Shown here piece by piece: positions 26,526-36,071 of a DNA stretch of 64,000 nt. Source of the stretch: Pseudogulbenkiania ferrooxidans 2002 (GTDB lineage Bacteria > Pseudomonadota > Gammaproteobacteria > Burkholderiales > Chromobacteriaceae); assembly GCF_000174355.1 (NCBI RefSeq), contig NZ_ACIS01000001.1, positions 494,910 to 558,909 on the forward strand. The letters run 5' to 3'. A program made the position numbers and the translations under genes. Under the pieces are notes generated by a model. It was not told the DNA's origin, made no database searches, and was given only the letters and a program-made list of their open reading frames with translations. Within the stretch, counting starts at the first letter, position 1, and each line of letters starts with the position of its first letter.

Positions 26526-27074
26526 ATGAGCCTGTCCCGTCTCAGCGTTGCCCTGCTGTTGTCGCTGGGCTCCACCATCGCCGTCGCTGCCGAACCGGTG
26601 CCGCTGCCGGACGGCTACCGCCTGCAGCACTACCGCGCCCCGACCCCGGCCAAGCTGCCCGGCGCCACGGTGCTCGACAGCCAAACCCTGCAGGCGCTGA
26701 TCGCGATACACCACCCGCTGCTGCTCGACGTCATGGCCGCCAACCGGGTGCCGGACGCCGCGGGCGGCAGCCGCTGGGTGCCGGCCACGCCGCGCCGTGA
26801 CCTGCCCGGCAGCGTGTGGCTGCCCAACGTCGGCTACGGCGAGCTCGAGCCCGCCATCGAGCAGTATTTCCGCCGCCAGCTGGAACGGCTGTCCGGCGGC
26901 GACCTCGACCGGCCGCTGGTGTTCTACTGCCTGCGCGACTGCTGGATGTCGTGGAACGCGGCGCGCCGGGCGTTGAGCTATGGCTACCGGGCGGTGTACT
27001 GGTACCCGGACGGCAGCGACGGCTGGCAGGAAGCCGGCCTGCCGCTGGTCGACGCCGTGCCCGCTCCGCTGTGA
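26526..27074 (+). CDS. PQQ-dependent catabolism-associated CXXCW-motif protein
   Basis: The 182-residue secreted protein (signal peptide to about residue 22) resembles a rhodanese-like domain. Its Cys motif is Cys135-Leu-Arg-Asp-Cys139-Trp140 followed by MSWNAARRAL, the signature of a family found only near PQQ alcohol dehydrogenases. Function is unknown; a periplasmic thiol or redox role is plausible. The ATG at 26526 has GGAGAG upstream; an earlier ATG at 26493 lacks one and would spoil the signal peptide. Confidence 0.85.
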   Translation: MSLSRLSVALLLSLGSTIAVAAEPVPLPDGYRLQHYRAPTPAKLPGATVLDSQTLQALIAIHHPLLLDVMAANRVPDAAGGSRWVPATPRRDLPGSVWLPNVGYGELEPAIEQYFRRQLERLSGGDLDRPLVFYCLRDCWMSWNAARRALSYGYRAVYWYPDGSDGWQEAGLPLVDAVPAPL

Positions 27075-27090
27075 ACGTTTTGCCGCACTT

Positions 27091-27138
27091 GCCGTCCTGT
27101 CCGCGCGGGTGACGCCATCGCCTGGCGCGCAGGACGGC
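27091..27138. terminator. Stem-loop between convergent genes
   Basis: GCCGTCCTG (27091-27099) pairs perfectly with CAGGACGGC (27130-27138), enclosing a long loop, between the CXXCW gene and the leftward pedC. No T-tract is present. Confidence 0.45.
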
Positions 27139-27197
27139 GTCACGGCGGGCATCGCCGCCTCGAGATCGTCACGCATCGTCGACATGTTGATCTGCTC

Positions 27198-27974
27198 TCA
27201 AGCGCGCTGGCGCGGGCGGTAACCCAGCAGCGCCAGGGTCAGGCACACCGCCGTGGCTAGCACGGTATGATTGGCCGCCTCGACCTGCCATTGGCCGTAC
27301 AGCGCGAAGCGGATCATCTCCACCGCGTCGGTGAACGGGTTGAAGCGGCACAGCTGGTACACCCATTCGCTCGCCTCCTGCATCTTCCACAGCGGATACA
27401 GCGCCGAGGACAGGAAGAACACCGGAAACACCACGAAATTCATCACCCCGGCGAAGTTCTCGATCTGGCGCACCTGCGACGACAGCACCATGCCGGCGGC
27501 CCCCAGCATCAGCCCGGTCAGCACCAGCGCCGGCAGCACGCTGGCAAAGCCGCTCCACGGCAGGTCCACCCCGGACAGGCGCGCGATCAGCAAGAAGGCG
27601 TACACCTGCACCAGCGACACGCACATGCCGGCGAACAGCCGCGCAAACAGCAGGAAGGGCAGCGGCTCGGGGCAGGTCAAGAGCACGCGCATGCTGCCCA
27701 TCTCGCGGTCGTACACCATCGACAGTGAGTTCTGCATGCCGTTGAACAGCTGCACCATGCCCACCAGCCCCGGCACGATGTAGACGTCGTAGGTGATGTA
27801 GGTCTCGTAAGGCGGGGTGATGGCGATGCCGAGCGCGGCGCGGAAGCCGGCGGCGAACACCATCAGCCAGATCAGCGGCCGCACCAGCGCGCCGAAGAAG
27901 CGCGAGCGCTGCTGCAGGAAGCGGCGCAGCTCGCGCACGATGATGGCCCACAACACGATCCACTTGGTCTTCAT
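27198..27974 (-). CDS. pedC: ABC transporter permease (PedC-like)
   Basis: The 258-residue ABC-2 type permease has about six transmembrane segments and the family signature FPVFFLSSALYPL near residue 185, as in drug and polysaccharide exporters. With the ATPase encoded just upstream (ATGA overlap) it forms a complete exporter of the type linked to PQQ alcohol oxidation. The transported compound is not known. It is the last gene of the leftward operon that starts at 30863. Confidence 0.85.
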   Translation of the reverse strand: MKTKWIVLWAIIVRELRRFLQQRSRFFGALVRPLIWLMVFAAGFRAALGIAITPPYETYITYDVYIVPGLVGMVQLFNGMQNSLSMVYDREMGSMRVLLTCPEPLPFLLFARLFAGMCVSLVQVYAFLLIARLSGVDLPWSGFASVLPALVLTGLMLGAAGMVLSSQVRQIENFAGVMNFVVFPVFFLSSALYPLWKMQEASEWVYQLCRFNPFTDAVEMIRFALYGQWQVEAANHTVLATAVCLTLALLGYRPRQRA

Positions 27975-28696
27975 GACACCGCTCCGGTACGTAGGTCGAA
28001 CCAGCTCGCCAGGTTGTCGCAGCCTGACGCGCCCAGCAGCGGCGCCACCGCGCCGCTGGCGAGCAGGCGGCCGCGGTGCAGCAGCGCGACGTGGTCGTGC
28101 TGCGCGTCGATTTCGTCGATCAGGTGGGTGGCCCACAACAGCGCCAGCCCCTCGTCTCGCACCAGCCGGTGCAGGTGGCCGATCAGGAACTGGCGCGAGG
28201 GCAGGTCGAGTCCCACGGTGGGCTCGTCGAGCAGCAGCAGCGCCGGGCGATGCAGCAGGGCGCGCGCGATCTCCACGCGGCGGCGATGGCCGCCGTTGAG
28301 GTCGCGCACGCGGTCGCGCCGGCGCGCGGCGAGGTCGAGCCGTTCCAGCTCCTCGCCGATGCGCTGGGCCAGCGCCTTGCCGTGCATGCCGTGCAGCGCG
28401 CCGAAGTAGCTCAGGTTCTGCTCGACGCTCAGGTCGAGGTCCAGCGTCGACTGCTGGAACACCACGCCGACGCGCGACAGCGCCGCGGCCTGCAAAGGTT
28501 GGCCGAACACCGTGATGCGGCCCGATTTCACCGCCAGCAACCTCGAGAGCAGGCCGAACAGCGTGCTCTTGCCGGCGCCGTTGGGGCCCAGCAGGATGCA
28601 GCACTGGCCGGCCTCCACCGTCAGGCTGATCTGGTCGAGCGCCAGCCGCTCGCCGTAGCGGTGGCTGAGCGCCTCGATGGCGAGCGCGGCGCTCAT
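27971..28696 (-). CDS. pedB: ABC transporter ATP-binding protein (PedB-like)
   Basis: The 241-residue ATPase shows Walker A LLGPNGAGKST (residues 36-46), Q-loop FQQ (80-82), a signature region changed to LNGGHRRRVEIAR (normally LSGGQ), Walker B LLLLDEPT, and the H-loop in WATHLI. It powers the PedC permease. The unusual NGGHR signature is shared by PQQ-associated family members as far as I recall. It overlaps its neighbours on both sides by 4 nt. Confidence 0.88.
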   Translation of the reverse strand: MSAALAIEALSHRYGERLALDQISLTVEAGQCCILLGPNGAGKSTLFGLLSRLLAVKSGRITVFGQPLQAAALSRVGVVFQQSTLDLDLSVEQNLSYFGALHGMHGKALAQRIGEELERLDLAARRRDRVRDLNGGHRRRVEIARALLHRPALLLLDEPTVGLDLPSRQFLIGHLHRLVRDEGLALLWATHLIDEIDAQHDHVALLHRGRLLASGAVAPLLGASGCDNLASWFDLRTGAVS

Positions 28697-29667
28697 GATC
28701 CGCTCACCGCCACCCCCCAGGGGTAGCGTCCCACCGGGATCGACTTGAGCACCTTGAGCGCGGCGGTGTCGATCACCGAGACGTCGTTGCTGATGCCGTT
28801 GGTGACCCACAGCTGCTTCTCGTCGGCCGACAGTTCGGCATGCCACACGCGCCGCCCCACCAGCAGGTACTTCACCGGCTGGAAGGTCTTGGCGTCGATC
28901 ACCGCCACGTGGTTGGCCGGCCCCAGCGGCACGAAGGCGTACCGGCCGTCGCGGGTGAGGCGGATGCCCACCGGCTGAATGCGGTCCTTGGGAATGCCGG
29001 TGATGGCGAAGGAAATGGTCTTGATGCGCTTGCGGCTGGCGACGTCGATCACCGATACCGTGCCGCCGACCTCGGCGCTCACCCACAGCAGCTTGCCGTC
29101 GGCGGAGAAGCGCGCGTAGCGCGGGCGCTGGTCGACCAAGGTGCTGTCCACCAGCTTGCGCGTGGCGGTATCGATCCAGTGCACCATATTGGTGGTTTCC
29201 GAGGTGTTCACCGCCCAGCGCCCGTCCGGGCTCACCGCCATGCCCTCCGGCTCCACGCCGACGTCCACCTGGCCGGTGACGCGGCGGCTCGCCACGTCGA
29301 TGATGGTCACCACGTTGCTGTTCTCGTTGGCGATGTACAACGACTTGCCGTCCGGCGCCAGCGCGAACTGCTCCGGGTCCTCGCCCGAAGGCAGGTTGTG
29401 GGTGATCTTGCCGCTCGCCAGATCCATCACCTGCACCGTGTTGTCGTCGCTGGCGCAGATAAACAGCGACTTGCCGTCCTTCGACAAGGTGATGCCGCGC
29501 GGGCGCTTGCCCACCTTCAGCGTTTTCACCACCTGCAGCGTGCTGCTGTCGATCACCGACAGGGTATGGTCCTTCTCGTTGGAGACGTAGACGTTGGCGG
29601 CCATGGCCTGCGACGCGGCGAACGAGGCCAGGAGCAGGGCGGCGAGACGGGAAAGAGGGTGGGGCAT
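28693..29667 (-). CDS. PQQ-associated beta-propeller (YncE-like) protein
   Basis: The 324-residue secreted protein (signal peptide MPHPLSRLAALLLASFAASQAMA) consists of about seven 40-residue repeats of the YVTN/NHL type, such as VYVSNEKDHTLSVIDSST, LYIANENSNVVTIIDVAS and LWVTNGISNDVSVIDTAA. Such propellers bind ligands or proteins. Its place between the binding protein and PedB suggests a partner of the exporter or dehydrogenase. AAGGAA precedes the ATG. Confidence 0.85.
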   Translation of the reverse strand: MPHPLSRLAALLLASFAASQAMAANVYVSNEKDHTLSVIDSSTLQVVKTLKVGKRPRGITLSKDGKSLFICASDDNTVQVMDLASGKITHNLPSGEDPEQFALAPDGKSLYIANENSNVVTIIDVASRRVTGQVDVGVEPEGMAVSPDGRWAVNTSETTNMVHWIDTATRKLVDSTLVDQRPRYARFSADGKLLWVSAEVGGTVSVIDVASRKRIKTISFAITGIPKDRIQPVGIRLTRDGRYAFVPLGPANHVAVIDAKTFQPVKYLLVGRRVWHAELSADEKQLWVTNGISNDVSVIDTAALKVLKSIPVGRYPWGVAVSGS

Positions 29668-29693
29668 GGCGGTTCCTTGGGTGGCGGGGCAGC

Positions 29694-30863
29694 TCAATGG
29701 CCCGGGCATTTCACTTCCGGGGCGTCGAAACCCAGGGTGTCGAGGTCGGTGCGCGGGTGCAGGAAGCCGTCCTGCGGCGACAGGCTCACCAAGGAACGCG
29801 GCTGCGCCACCATCATCGGCTGGCGCAGTTCGCCGTTCCACGGCCGATACGACAGGGTGCGGCCCTTGAAGCCGGCGAGCTGGAACTCAGGCCCGCGGAT
29901 GTAGGCGGAGAGTTTGGCGGTCTCGCCGCTGGCGGTGCGGCTGGCCGCTTCGCCGACGCTGCGCACCGCCGCCCAGGCGGCGTAATCGACCGGCTGCATC
30001 GGGCGGTGGCTCTGCTGGCGGAAACGGTTCTGCAACTGCACCGCGCCCCACTGCTCGGCGGCGGCATGCCAGCCGCCGGCCACCAGCCCCTGGGTGCCGG
30101 CCACCGGGCGCGGCAGCCAGGTGCGGTAAGACAGGTAGTCGCCGAAGTCGCCGCTCTCGTCGGCCACGATCAGCACGTCGTAGTCGCCCACCTGGGTGAA
30201 CACCGGCACCTCGCCCTGCGCGGTGCGGCGCGCGTCGTGGCCGTACTTCCACACCTTCTCGCCGACGATGCGGCCGCCAAAGCGCTTGGCGGCGCGGCGC
30301 ACCGCCGCGGCGTAGAGCTGGTCTTCCGGGCGCGGCCCGCTCACCAGGAACCACTTGTTCCAGCGCCGCGTCGCCAGGTACTGCGCCAGGGCGTCGGCCT
30401 GCATCGCGCGCCCCGGCAGCGTGTGCAGCAGGTTGGCGCGGCACTGGTTCTGGCGCAGGCGGTCGTCCGGGGCGCCGGCGTTGAACCACAGGTAGCGCCC
30501 TGCGGCGGGCTGCGCCATCAGGCGGTCGATGGCGCCGGCGCTGACATTGAGCACCACGAAGCCGGCGCCGCTCTTTTGCACCTTGGCCAGCATGTCGGCG
30601 CCGCTGGCGCCGGTCGGCACCGCGATGCGCGCGAGCTCGAAGCGCTGCTGCAGGAATTTGCCGGTGGTGTTGTTGTCGCTGATCGCCAGCTCGGCGCCGG
30701 CGCGTCCCAGGTCGTCGGGTACCGGTTCGATGTTGGCCAGCGGATTGGTCGCAACGCGGGCCTCTTCCAGGTAGGTGAGGCGGATCGTGGTCTGGGCCGC
30801 CGCCGGCAGGGCCAGCAGGCCGGCGGCAAGACAGAACGCAAGGCGGACGGGGAGCGCGGGCAT
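29694..30863 (-). CDS. ABC substrate-binding protein of the PQQ alcohol dehydrogenase system
   Basis: The 389-residue protein (signal peptide [23 protein letters not shown]) has a branched-chain amino-acid binding protein-like fold; its C-terminus contains [16 protein letters not shown]. Family members sit at the head of PQQ-linked ABC exporter operons. It is the first gene of the leftward operon and diverges from exaA; a regulon palindrome lies 71 bp upstream of its start. Confidence 0.82.
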   Translation of the reverse strand: MPALPVRLAFCLAAGLLALPAAAQTTIRLTYLEEARVATNPLANIEPVPDDLGRAGAELAISDNNTTGKFLQQRFELARIAVPTGASGADMLAKVQKSGAGFVVLNVSAGAIDRLMAQPAAGRYLWFNAGAPDDRLRQNQCRANLLHTLPGRAMQADALAQYLATRRWNKWFLVSGPRPEDQLYAAAVRRAAKRFGGRIVGEKVWKYGHDARRTAQGEVPVFTQVGDYDVLIVADESGDFGDYLSYRTWLPRPVAGTQGLVAGGWHAAAEQWGAVQLQNRFRQQSHRPMQPVDYAAWAAVRSVGEAASRTASGETAKLSAYIRGPEFQLAGFKGRTLSYRPWNGELRQPMMVAQPRSLVSLSPQDGFLHPRTDLDTLGFDAPEVKCPGH

Positions 30864-30928
30864 GGCGGTTTCTTCAACGGGTGGGAGGGGTGCTTGAAGA
30901 TTGGCCCGGCCGTTGCCGGGCGTCCATT

Positions 30929-30940
30929 CGACTTAAGTCG
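30929..30940 (-). promoter_or_regulatory. Regulon palindrome facing the ped ABC operon
   Basis: A perfect 12-bp palindrome CGACTTAAGTCG; read leftwards its flanks are TG on the left and AATGG on the right. It is centred 71 bp from the start codon at 30863 and 33 bp (about three helical turns) from the second copy. Confidence 0.7.
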
Positions 30941-30961
30941 CATGCCCCGGGGGCGTTTCTG

Positions 30962-30973
30962 CGACTTAAGTCG
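30962..30973 (+). promoter_or_regulatory. Regulon palindrome facing exaA
   Basis: A second perfect CGACTTAAGTCG, read rightwards with TG before and AATTGG after. It is centred 93 bp from the exaA start. One site per divergent promoter fits a bidirectional activator region. Confidence 0.7.
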
Positions 30974-31060
30974 AATTGGCGATTAGGGAGGTGCTGCCGA
31001 GAATTCAGGGGGACCGGAGCGCTTTCAGACCCGGCAACCACTACAAAATCGGAGAGCCAG

Positions 31061-32833
31061 ATGAGAAACAGCATGCCGACGCGCACGTGGCGTCTGACCA
31101 CCCTTTCCACCTTGCTGGCTTCGGCCATGCTGGCGCCGCTCGCCACGGCCGCTGTCAGCGACAAGGACATCCTCAACGACAGCAAGACCACGCAGGACGT
31201 GGTGTCCTACGGCATGGGCCCGCAGGCGCAGCGCTTCAGTCCGCTCACCCAGATCAACGCCAAGACGGTGAAGAAGCTGGTGCCGGCCTGGAGCTTTTCC
31301 TTTGGCGGCGAGAAGCAGCGCGGCCAGGAAGCCCAGCCGCTGGTGTACGACGGCGTGATCTATACCACCGCCTCGTATTCCCGCGCCTACGCCGTCGATG
31401 CTCGTACCGGCAAGAAACTGTGGGAATACAACGCCCGCCTGCCGGACGGCATCATGCCGTGCTGTGACGTCATCAACCGCGGCATGGCCATCTACGGCGA
31501 CCTGGTCTACTTCGGCACGCTGGATGCGCGCCTGGTGGCGCTGGACCGCCACACCGGCAAGGTGGTGTGGACCAAGAAAGTTGGCGAATACAAGGAAGGC
31601 TATTCCTACACCGCCGCGCCGATGGTCGTGAAGGGCAAGCTCATCACCGGCGTCTCCGGCGGCGAATTCGGCATCGTCGGCAAGGTCGAGGCGCGCGATG
31701 CGCTGACCGGCGAGCTGGTGTGGTCGCGTCCGGTGATCGAAGGCCACATGGGCACGCTCAACGGCAAGGAAAGCACCATGACCGGCAAGCTGAACGCCAC
31801 CTGGGAAGGCGATCAGTGGAAGCAGGGCGGCGGCGCCACCTGGCTCGGCGGCACCTACGATCCGGAAACCGACACCATCTTCATGGGCACCGGCAACCCG
31901 GCGCCGTGGAACTCGTGGACGCGCAAGGGCGACAACCTCTACACCGCCTCGACGCTGGCGCTCAACCCCGACAACGGCGAGATCAAGTGGCACCTGCAGA
32001 CCACTCCGCACGACGGCTGGGACTTCGACGGCGTCAACGAATTCATCCCGTTCGACCTGAAGAAGGACGGCAAGGTGATCAAGGCCGGCGCCAAGGCCGA
32101 CCGCAACGGCTTCTTCTTCGTGGCCGACCGCACCAACGGCGACCTCTTGGGTGCCTACCCCTTCGTCTCCAAGATCACCTGGGCCAAGGGCTTCGACCTG
32201 AAGACCAAGCGCCCGATCTACAACGACGAAGGCCGTCCGGGCAACCCGTTCGACCCCGCCTCGCAGGGCGCCGACGGCAAGGGCAAGCCGGTGTTCTCGG
32301 CACCGTCCTTCCTGGGCGGCAAGAACTGGATGCCGATGGCCTACAGTCCGAATACCGAGATGTTCTACGTGCCCAGCAACGAGTGGGGCATGGACATCTG
32401 GAACGAGCCGATCACCTACAAGAAGGGCGCGGCCTACCTCGGCGCCGGCTTCACCATCAAGCCGCTCTATGAAGACCACATCGGCGTGCTGCGCGCCATG
32501 GATCCCAAGACCGGCAAGATCAAGTGGGAATACAAGAACCCGGCTCCGCTGTGGGGCGGCGTGATGACCACCGCCGGCAACCTGGTGTTCACCGGCACGC
32601 CGGAAGGCTTCCTCAAGGCGTTCGATGCGCAAACCGGCAAGGAGCTGTGGAAGTTCCAGACCGGCTCCGGCATCGTCGGCAGCCCGATCACCTGGGAGAT
32701 GGACGGCCAGCAGTACGTCGCCGTCGTCTCCGGCTGGGGTGGCGCGGTACCGCTGTGGGGCGGCGAAGTGGCCAAGAAGATCAATACCATCACCCAGGGC
32801 GGCAGCCTGTGGGTCTTCAAGCTGAGCCAGTAA
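31061..32833 (+). CDS. exaA: PQQ-dependent alcohol dehydrogenase, lanthanide-type motif
   Basis: The 590-residue periplasmic quinoprotein (signal peptide to about residue 32) oxidises ethanol-type alcohols with PQQ. Features are the vicinal disulfide Cys134-Cys135 (MPCCDV), tryptophan-docking propeller repeats such as [26 protein letters not shown], and the catalytic Asp321. Residue 323 is also Asp (WDFDGVN); an Asp two residues after the catalytic one marks lanthanide-binding enzymes (XoxF, PedH), whereas calcium enzymes have Ala or Ser. GGAGAG precedes the ATG. A cytochrome gene follows. exaA/pedH naming is by resemblance. Confidence 0.92.
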   Translation: MRNSMPTRTWRLTTLSTLLASAMLAPLATAAVSDKDILNDSKTTQDVVSYGMGPQAQRFSPLTQINAKTVKKLVPAWSFSFGGEKQRGQEAQPLVYDGVIYTTASYSRAYAVDARTGKKLWEYNARLPDGIMPCCDVINRGMAIYGDLVYFGTLDARLVALDRHTGKVVWTKKVGEYKEGYSYTAAPMVVKGKLITGVSGGEFGIVGKVEARDALTGELVWSRPVIEGHMGTLNGKESTMTGKLNATWEGDQWKQGGGATWLGGTYDPETDTIFMGTGNPAPWNSWTRKGDNLYTASTLALNPDNGEIKWHLQTTPHDGWDFDGVNEFIPFDLKKDGKVIKAGAKADRNGFFFVADRTNGDLLGAYPFVSKITWAKGFDLKTKRPIYNDEGRPGNPFDPASQGADGKGKPVFSAPSFLGGKNWMPMAYSPNTEMFYVPSNEWGMDIWNEPITYKKGAAYLGAGFTIKPLYEDHIGVLRAMDPKTGKIKWEYKNPAPLWGGVMTTAGNLVFTGTPEGFLKAFDAQTGKELWKFQTGSGIVGSPITWEMDGQQYVAVVSGWGGAVPLWGGEVAKKINTITQGGSLWVFKLSQ

Positions 32834-32884
32834 TCGAGTAGTCGCCGGCGGCGCGCCCTGGCGTGCCGCCGGCAGGAGAGAATC

Positions 32885-33205
32885 ATGTTGAAAGCATTGC
32901 ATATCGTCGTCGCGGGCCTGGTCCTGTTGCCCGCTCTGGCCTCGGCCGAGCCCTCCGCCGGGGAGTCGCTGGCCAAGAAAAGTGGCTGCTTCGCCTGTCA
33001 CAGCGTCCAGCGAAAAGTGATCGGTCCTGCTTACAAGGACGTGGCCGAGCGTTATGATGGCGAGAAGGGCGCAGCCGACAAGCTGGCCCTCAAGGTCAAG
33101 GAAGGGGGCAGCGGTGTCTGGGGCAGCGCCGGCATGCCACCGCAAGCCCAGCTCAAAGACGAGGATATCCATCACATCGTCGAATGGATTCTGAGTCTGA
33201 AATGA
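32885..33205 (+). CDS. exaB: Cytochrome c-550/551-like electron acceptor (ExaB-like)
   Basis: A 106-residue cytochrome with signal peptide to residue 21, heme motif Cys35-Phe-Ala-Cys38-His39 and probable Met84 ligand in AGMPPQ. It resembles small c551/c8 cytochromes and would receive electrons from the dehydrogenase encoded 51 nt upstream, passing them to the oxidase chain. Confidence 0.9.
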   Translation: MLKALHIVVAGLVLLPALASAEPSAGESLAKKSGCFACHSVQRKVIGPAYKDVAERYDGEKGAADKLALKVKEGGSGVWGSAGMPPQAQLKDEDIHHIVEWILSLK

Positions 33206-33311
33206 TTCCGAGCCGGCTGGGCGTCACGCCCCGCCGGTTTGTTTTCGAGCCCGTCGCCACGCCGCGCGCCGCCCCCGCGCGGAAGGCCGAGGGCTCCAGG
33301 AGCCGTTCAAG

Positions 33312-33965
33312 ATGGAAGCCACGGTGCTGATTGCGGACGACCATCCGCTGTTTCGCGAGGCCATGCGACTGGTGGTGTCGTCCGCGTTGGGCGAGGGCAG
33401 CGAGATCGTCGAGTGCGAGTCGCTCGACGCGGCACTCGACGCGGTGCGCCGCAACCCGGCCATCGAGCTGGCGATGATCGACATCAACATGCCGGGCATG
33501 GACGGCCTGGCCGGGCTCGCCCGGCTGCGCCAGCAGGCGCCGACGCTGCCGGTGATCGTGGTCTCGGCCGACGAGCGCCACAGCACCGTGGAGGCGGCGA
33601 TGTCGGTGGGCGCCTCCGGCTTCATTCCCAAGTCCTTCTCGCGCGACAGCATGACCGAGGCGGTGAACGCGGTGCTGGGCGGCGACATCTACCTGCCGCC
33701 GTCGCTGGCCGACCGCGACACCGGGGTGCCCGGCAGCAGTCCCGAACAGTTGCAGGACCTGGCCAGCCGCCTCGCGCTGCTGACCAAGCAGGAGCGCTGC
33801 GTGCTCGACTACATCGTCGGCGGCAAGTCGAACAAGGTGGTGGCGATCGAACTCAACATCGCCGAGAGCACCGTCAAGGCCCACGTCTCGGCCATCCTGC
33901 GCAAGCTCAAGGTCTCCAGCCGCACCCAGGCGGTGATCAAGGTCGGCGCCTTGCTGCGCATGTGA
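33312..33965 (+). CDS. NarL/LuxR-family response regulator (AgmR/ErbR-like)
   Basis: The 217-residue regulator has a receiver domain (acidic pair Asp9-Asp10, phospho-Asp57 in MIDINMPGMDG, Lys107) and a C-terminal LuxR helix-turn-helix (LTKQERCVLDYIVGGKSNKVVAIELNIAESTVKAH region, about 150-215). Lying directly after exaAB it resembles ErbR (AgmR), which activates pqq and exa genes in Pseudomonas. It is the best local candidate to bind the CGACTTAAGTCG sites. No histidine kinase adjoins it; the hybrid kinase at 22658 is the nearest. Confidence 0.88.
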   Translation: MEATVLIADDHPLFREAMRLVVSSALGEGSEIVECESLDAALDAVRRNPAIELAMIDINMPGMDGLAGLARLRQQAPTLPVIVVSADERHSTVEAAMSVGASGFIPKSFSRDSMTEAVNAVLGGDIYLPPSLADRDTGVPGSSPEQLQDLASRLALLTKQERCVLDYIVGGKSNKVVAIELNIAESTVKAHVSAILRKLKVSSRTQAVIKVGALLRM

Positions 33966-34005
33966 CGCGCCGTGCCGGCACCGTTCTGGCCGGTGCCATT
34001 CCCTT

Positions 34006-34172
34006 GGAACCCCTTCCCGATCTTGCTGCGCACCCTTGATCCGGGCCCATGTGCCCTGCGTGCAGGGATTCGCTTAGCGATCGGGAATCCTCATGTACTC
34101 TGGCACATTCCGGTTTCTGCGCTGCTCTTCAGCCCGCCGAGGGGTGCTCGCGACAGATCGCGAGCAGGTTCT
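34006..34172. repeat. Intergenic inverted-repeat element, copy A
   Basis: A 167-bp element with imperfect 18-bp terminal inverted repeats (right end AGATCGCGAGCAGGTTCT; 13 of 18 match the left). It contains the block CTCATGTACTCTGGCACATT shared with copies B and C. Its right end supplies the last base of the leftward chemotaxis gene's stop codon. Confidence 0.75.
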
Positions 34173-35761
34173 TAGAGCGACTTCTCGAAATGCGCCACCA
34201 GGCTCTTCAGCGCCTTGGTGGTGTCAAACAGCTTGCCCACCGCGTCCGCCGCCTGTTCCACGCTGTGCGCGTTGCTTTCGGTGATGGCGCTGACTTTCTC
34301 CATGTTGTGCGCCACCTCGTTGGAGGCCTGCGACTGCTGGTTCAGCATCGCCGCGATGTCGCGGGCGCTGTCGGCGACACCGAGGCTGGCCTGCTCGATC
34401 TGGCCCAGGCTGGCCGAGGTCTCGCCGATCAGCGCGCTGGCCTGGCCGGTGACCTGGCTGGCGCTATCGATCGAGGACAGGGCGCCGTGGGCGTGCAGTT
34501 GCACCTGACCGATCGAGGCGCTGATCTCGGCGGTGCTGTTGCTGGTGCGTTCGGCCAACTTTCTGACCTCGTCCGCCACCACGGCGAAGCCGCGTCCCTG
34601 CTCGCCGGCCCGCGCCGCCTCGATCGCCGCGTTGAGCGCCAGCATATTGGTCTGGTCGGCGACGTCCCGGATCAGCTCGGTGACCGAGCCGATGCGCGCC
34701 ACGGCCGCGTGCAGGGTGGCGATGGTGTCGCGTGCCTGGGCGATGACGCCGCGCAGGTCGTCGGTGCGTTGCAGCGAGTGCTGCATGCGCTCGTTGCCCG
34801 CCTGGACCAACTGGCGCGCGGTGGCAGCGTGCTCGGAGCCGAGGCGGATGGAATCGGCGATCTCGTTGACCGAGACGGTGAGCTGCTCCAGCGCGGCGGC
34901 CACCTGGGCGATGTCATTGCTCTCGTCCTTGGCGCGCGCGCGTAGCGTCTCGGCCTGCTCGCCGATGCGCTGGGCGTCCTGGCCGATGCGCTCGGTGGCC
35001 GACACCACGTCGGCGAGGATGGCGCGCAGGTTGATGCGGGTGGTTTCCAGACGCTGCAGCAGCACGGCGCACTCACGCGGCCCCTGCTCGGCGATCGGGG
35101 CCTTGAAGTTGCCTTCGCCGAAATCGGTCAGCGCCGCGTCGGCGCGCCGCAGCGTGGCCCGTACCCGTTGCTGCAGCAGCAGCGTCGCCGTGCCGCTGGC
35201 CAGCAGCACCAGCAACAGCCCGCCCTCGCGCAGCAGGGGCGAGGCGGGCCAGGCGCAGGCCGCGCCCAGCAGCACCGTCGCGGCGAGGATCGCCAGCTGC
35301 CATGTCAGCCAGGAGGCATGGTGCTGGCGCCGGGTGCCCGGAAAGGTGGCGCGGCCGGCGTTGATCTCGCGGTACAGCCGCTCGGCTTCACTCACCTTGT
35401 CGCGTGCCGGGGCCGCGCGCACCGACATGTAGCCGACGTGCCGGCCGTGCTCGGTGAGCGGGGTGACGTAGGCATCGACCCAGTAGAAGCCGCCGGCCTC
35501 GGCCCGGTTCTTCACCAGGCCCTGCCAGGGATGGCCGTCCTTGATGGTGTCCCACAGGTCCTGGAACGCCGCCGGCGGCATGTCGGGGTGGCGCACCACG
35601 TTGTGCGGCTGGCCGATCAGCTCCGCCTCGGCAAAACCGCTGATCTCGACGAAGGCGGGGTTGGCGTAGGTGATGCGGCCCTTGAGATCGGTCTTGGTGA
35701 CGATCGGCCGGCGCGGGTCGAGAAACAACTCCTGCTCGGTGACCGGAAGGTTCTTGCGCAT
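34172..35761 (-). CDS. Methyl-accepting chemotaxis protein with PAS domain (Aer-like)
   Basis: The 529-residue receptor begins with a PAS domain (residues about 10-115, with [27 protein letters not shown] and [11 protein letters not shown]), like the redox sensor Aer. Two hydrophobic segments at about 155-200 anchor it, and the cytoplasmic signalling tip is [35 protein letters not shown]. No periplasmic domain is present, so it senses an internal state such as redox or electron flow. It stands alone, next to the alcohol-oxidation block. Confidence 0.92.
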   Translation of the reverse strand: MRKNLPVTEQELFLDPRRPIVTKTDLKGRITYANPAFVEISGFAEAELIGQPHNVVRHPDMPPAAFQDLWDTIKDGHPWQGLVKNRAEAGGFYWVDAYVTPLTEHGRHVGYMSVRAAPARDKVSEAERLYREINAGRATFPGTRRQHHASWLTWQLAILAATVLLGAACAWPASPLLREGGLLLVLLASGTATLLLQQRVRATLRRADAALTDFGEGNFKAPIAEQGPRECAVLLQRLETTRINLRAILADVVSATERIGQDAQRIGEQAETLRARAKDESNDIAQVAAALEQLTVSVNEIADSIRLGSEHAATARQLVQAGNERMQHSLQRTDDLRGVIAQARDTIATLHAAVARIGSVTELIRDVADQTNMLALNAAIEAARAGEQGRGFAVVADEVRKLAERTSNSTAEISASIGQVQLHAHGALSSIDSASQVTGQASALIGETSASLGQIEQASLGVADSARDIAAMLNQQSQASNEVAHNMEKVSAITESNAHSVEQAADAVGKLFDTTKALKSLVAHFEKSL

Positions 35762-36071
35762 GCTGCCCCCTTGGAGGGAAGGAATGGCGGCCGGAGGACC
35801 GGCGCCATGGCAAACGAATTATTCTTATGGCATTGAATGGGTGCTGCTAACATCTGTTCTAGCTGAAGTTATCCGTACTGCAAGCCGTGTTTTGGCGCGC
35901 CGGACGACGCTCGGCCAGCGGCCTGAACTCGCCGCCCCCGCCGCGGGTCTACCCTCCCTCCTGCTCATGGCGCCCCGGGACGGTTACAATCGGGGTCGAC
36001 GTGTTCCCTTTATTACGAGCCGCCCGCCCCGGCTAAGGTGGCGGTCGGCCGTCATTCATCGAGTCGCAAGC
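35762..36071. other. Intergenic region between divergent genes
   Basis: About 310 bp separate the chemotaxis receptor from mltA. GGCCGG/CCGGCG inverted sequences lie near 35785-35805. No clear promoter hexamers or genes are visible. Confidence 0.5.

Noticed and set aside
35780..35850. Flagellar-type (sigma-28) promoter before the chemotaxis receptor
   Set aside because: A weak GCCATAAG -10-like word was seen but no TAAA at the required spacing.
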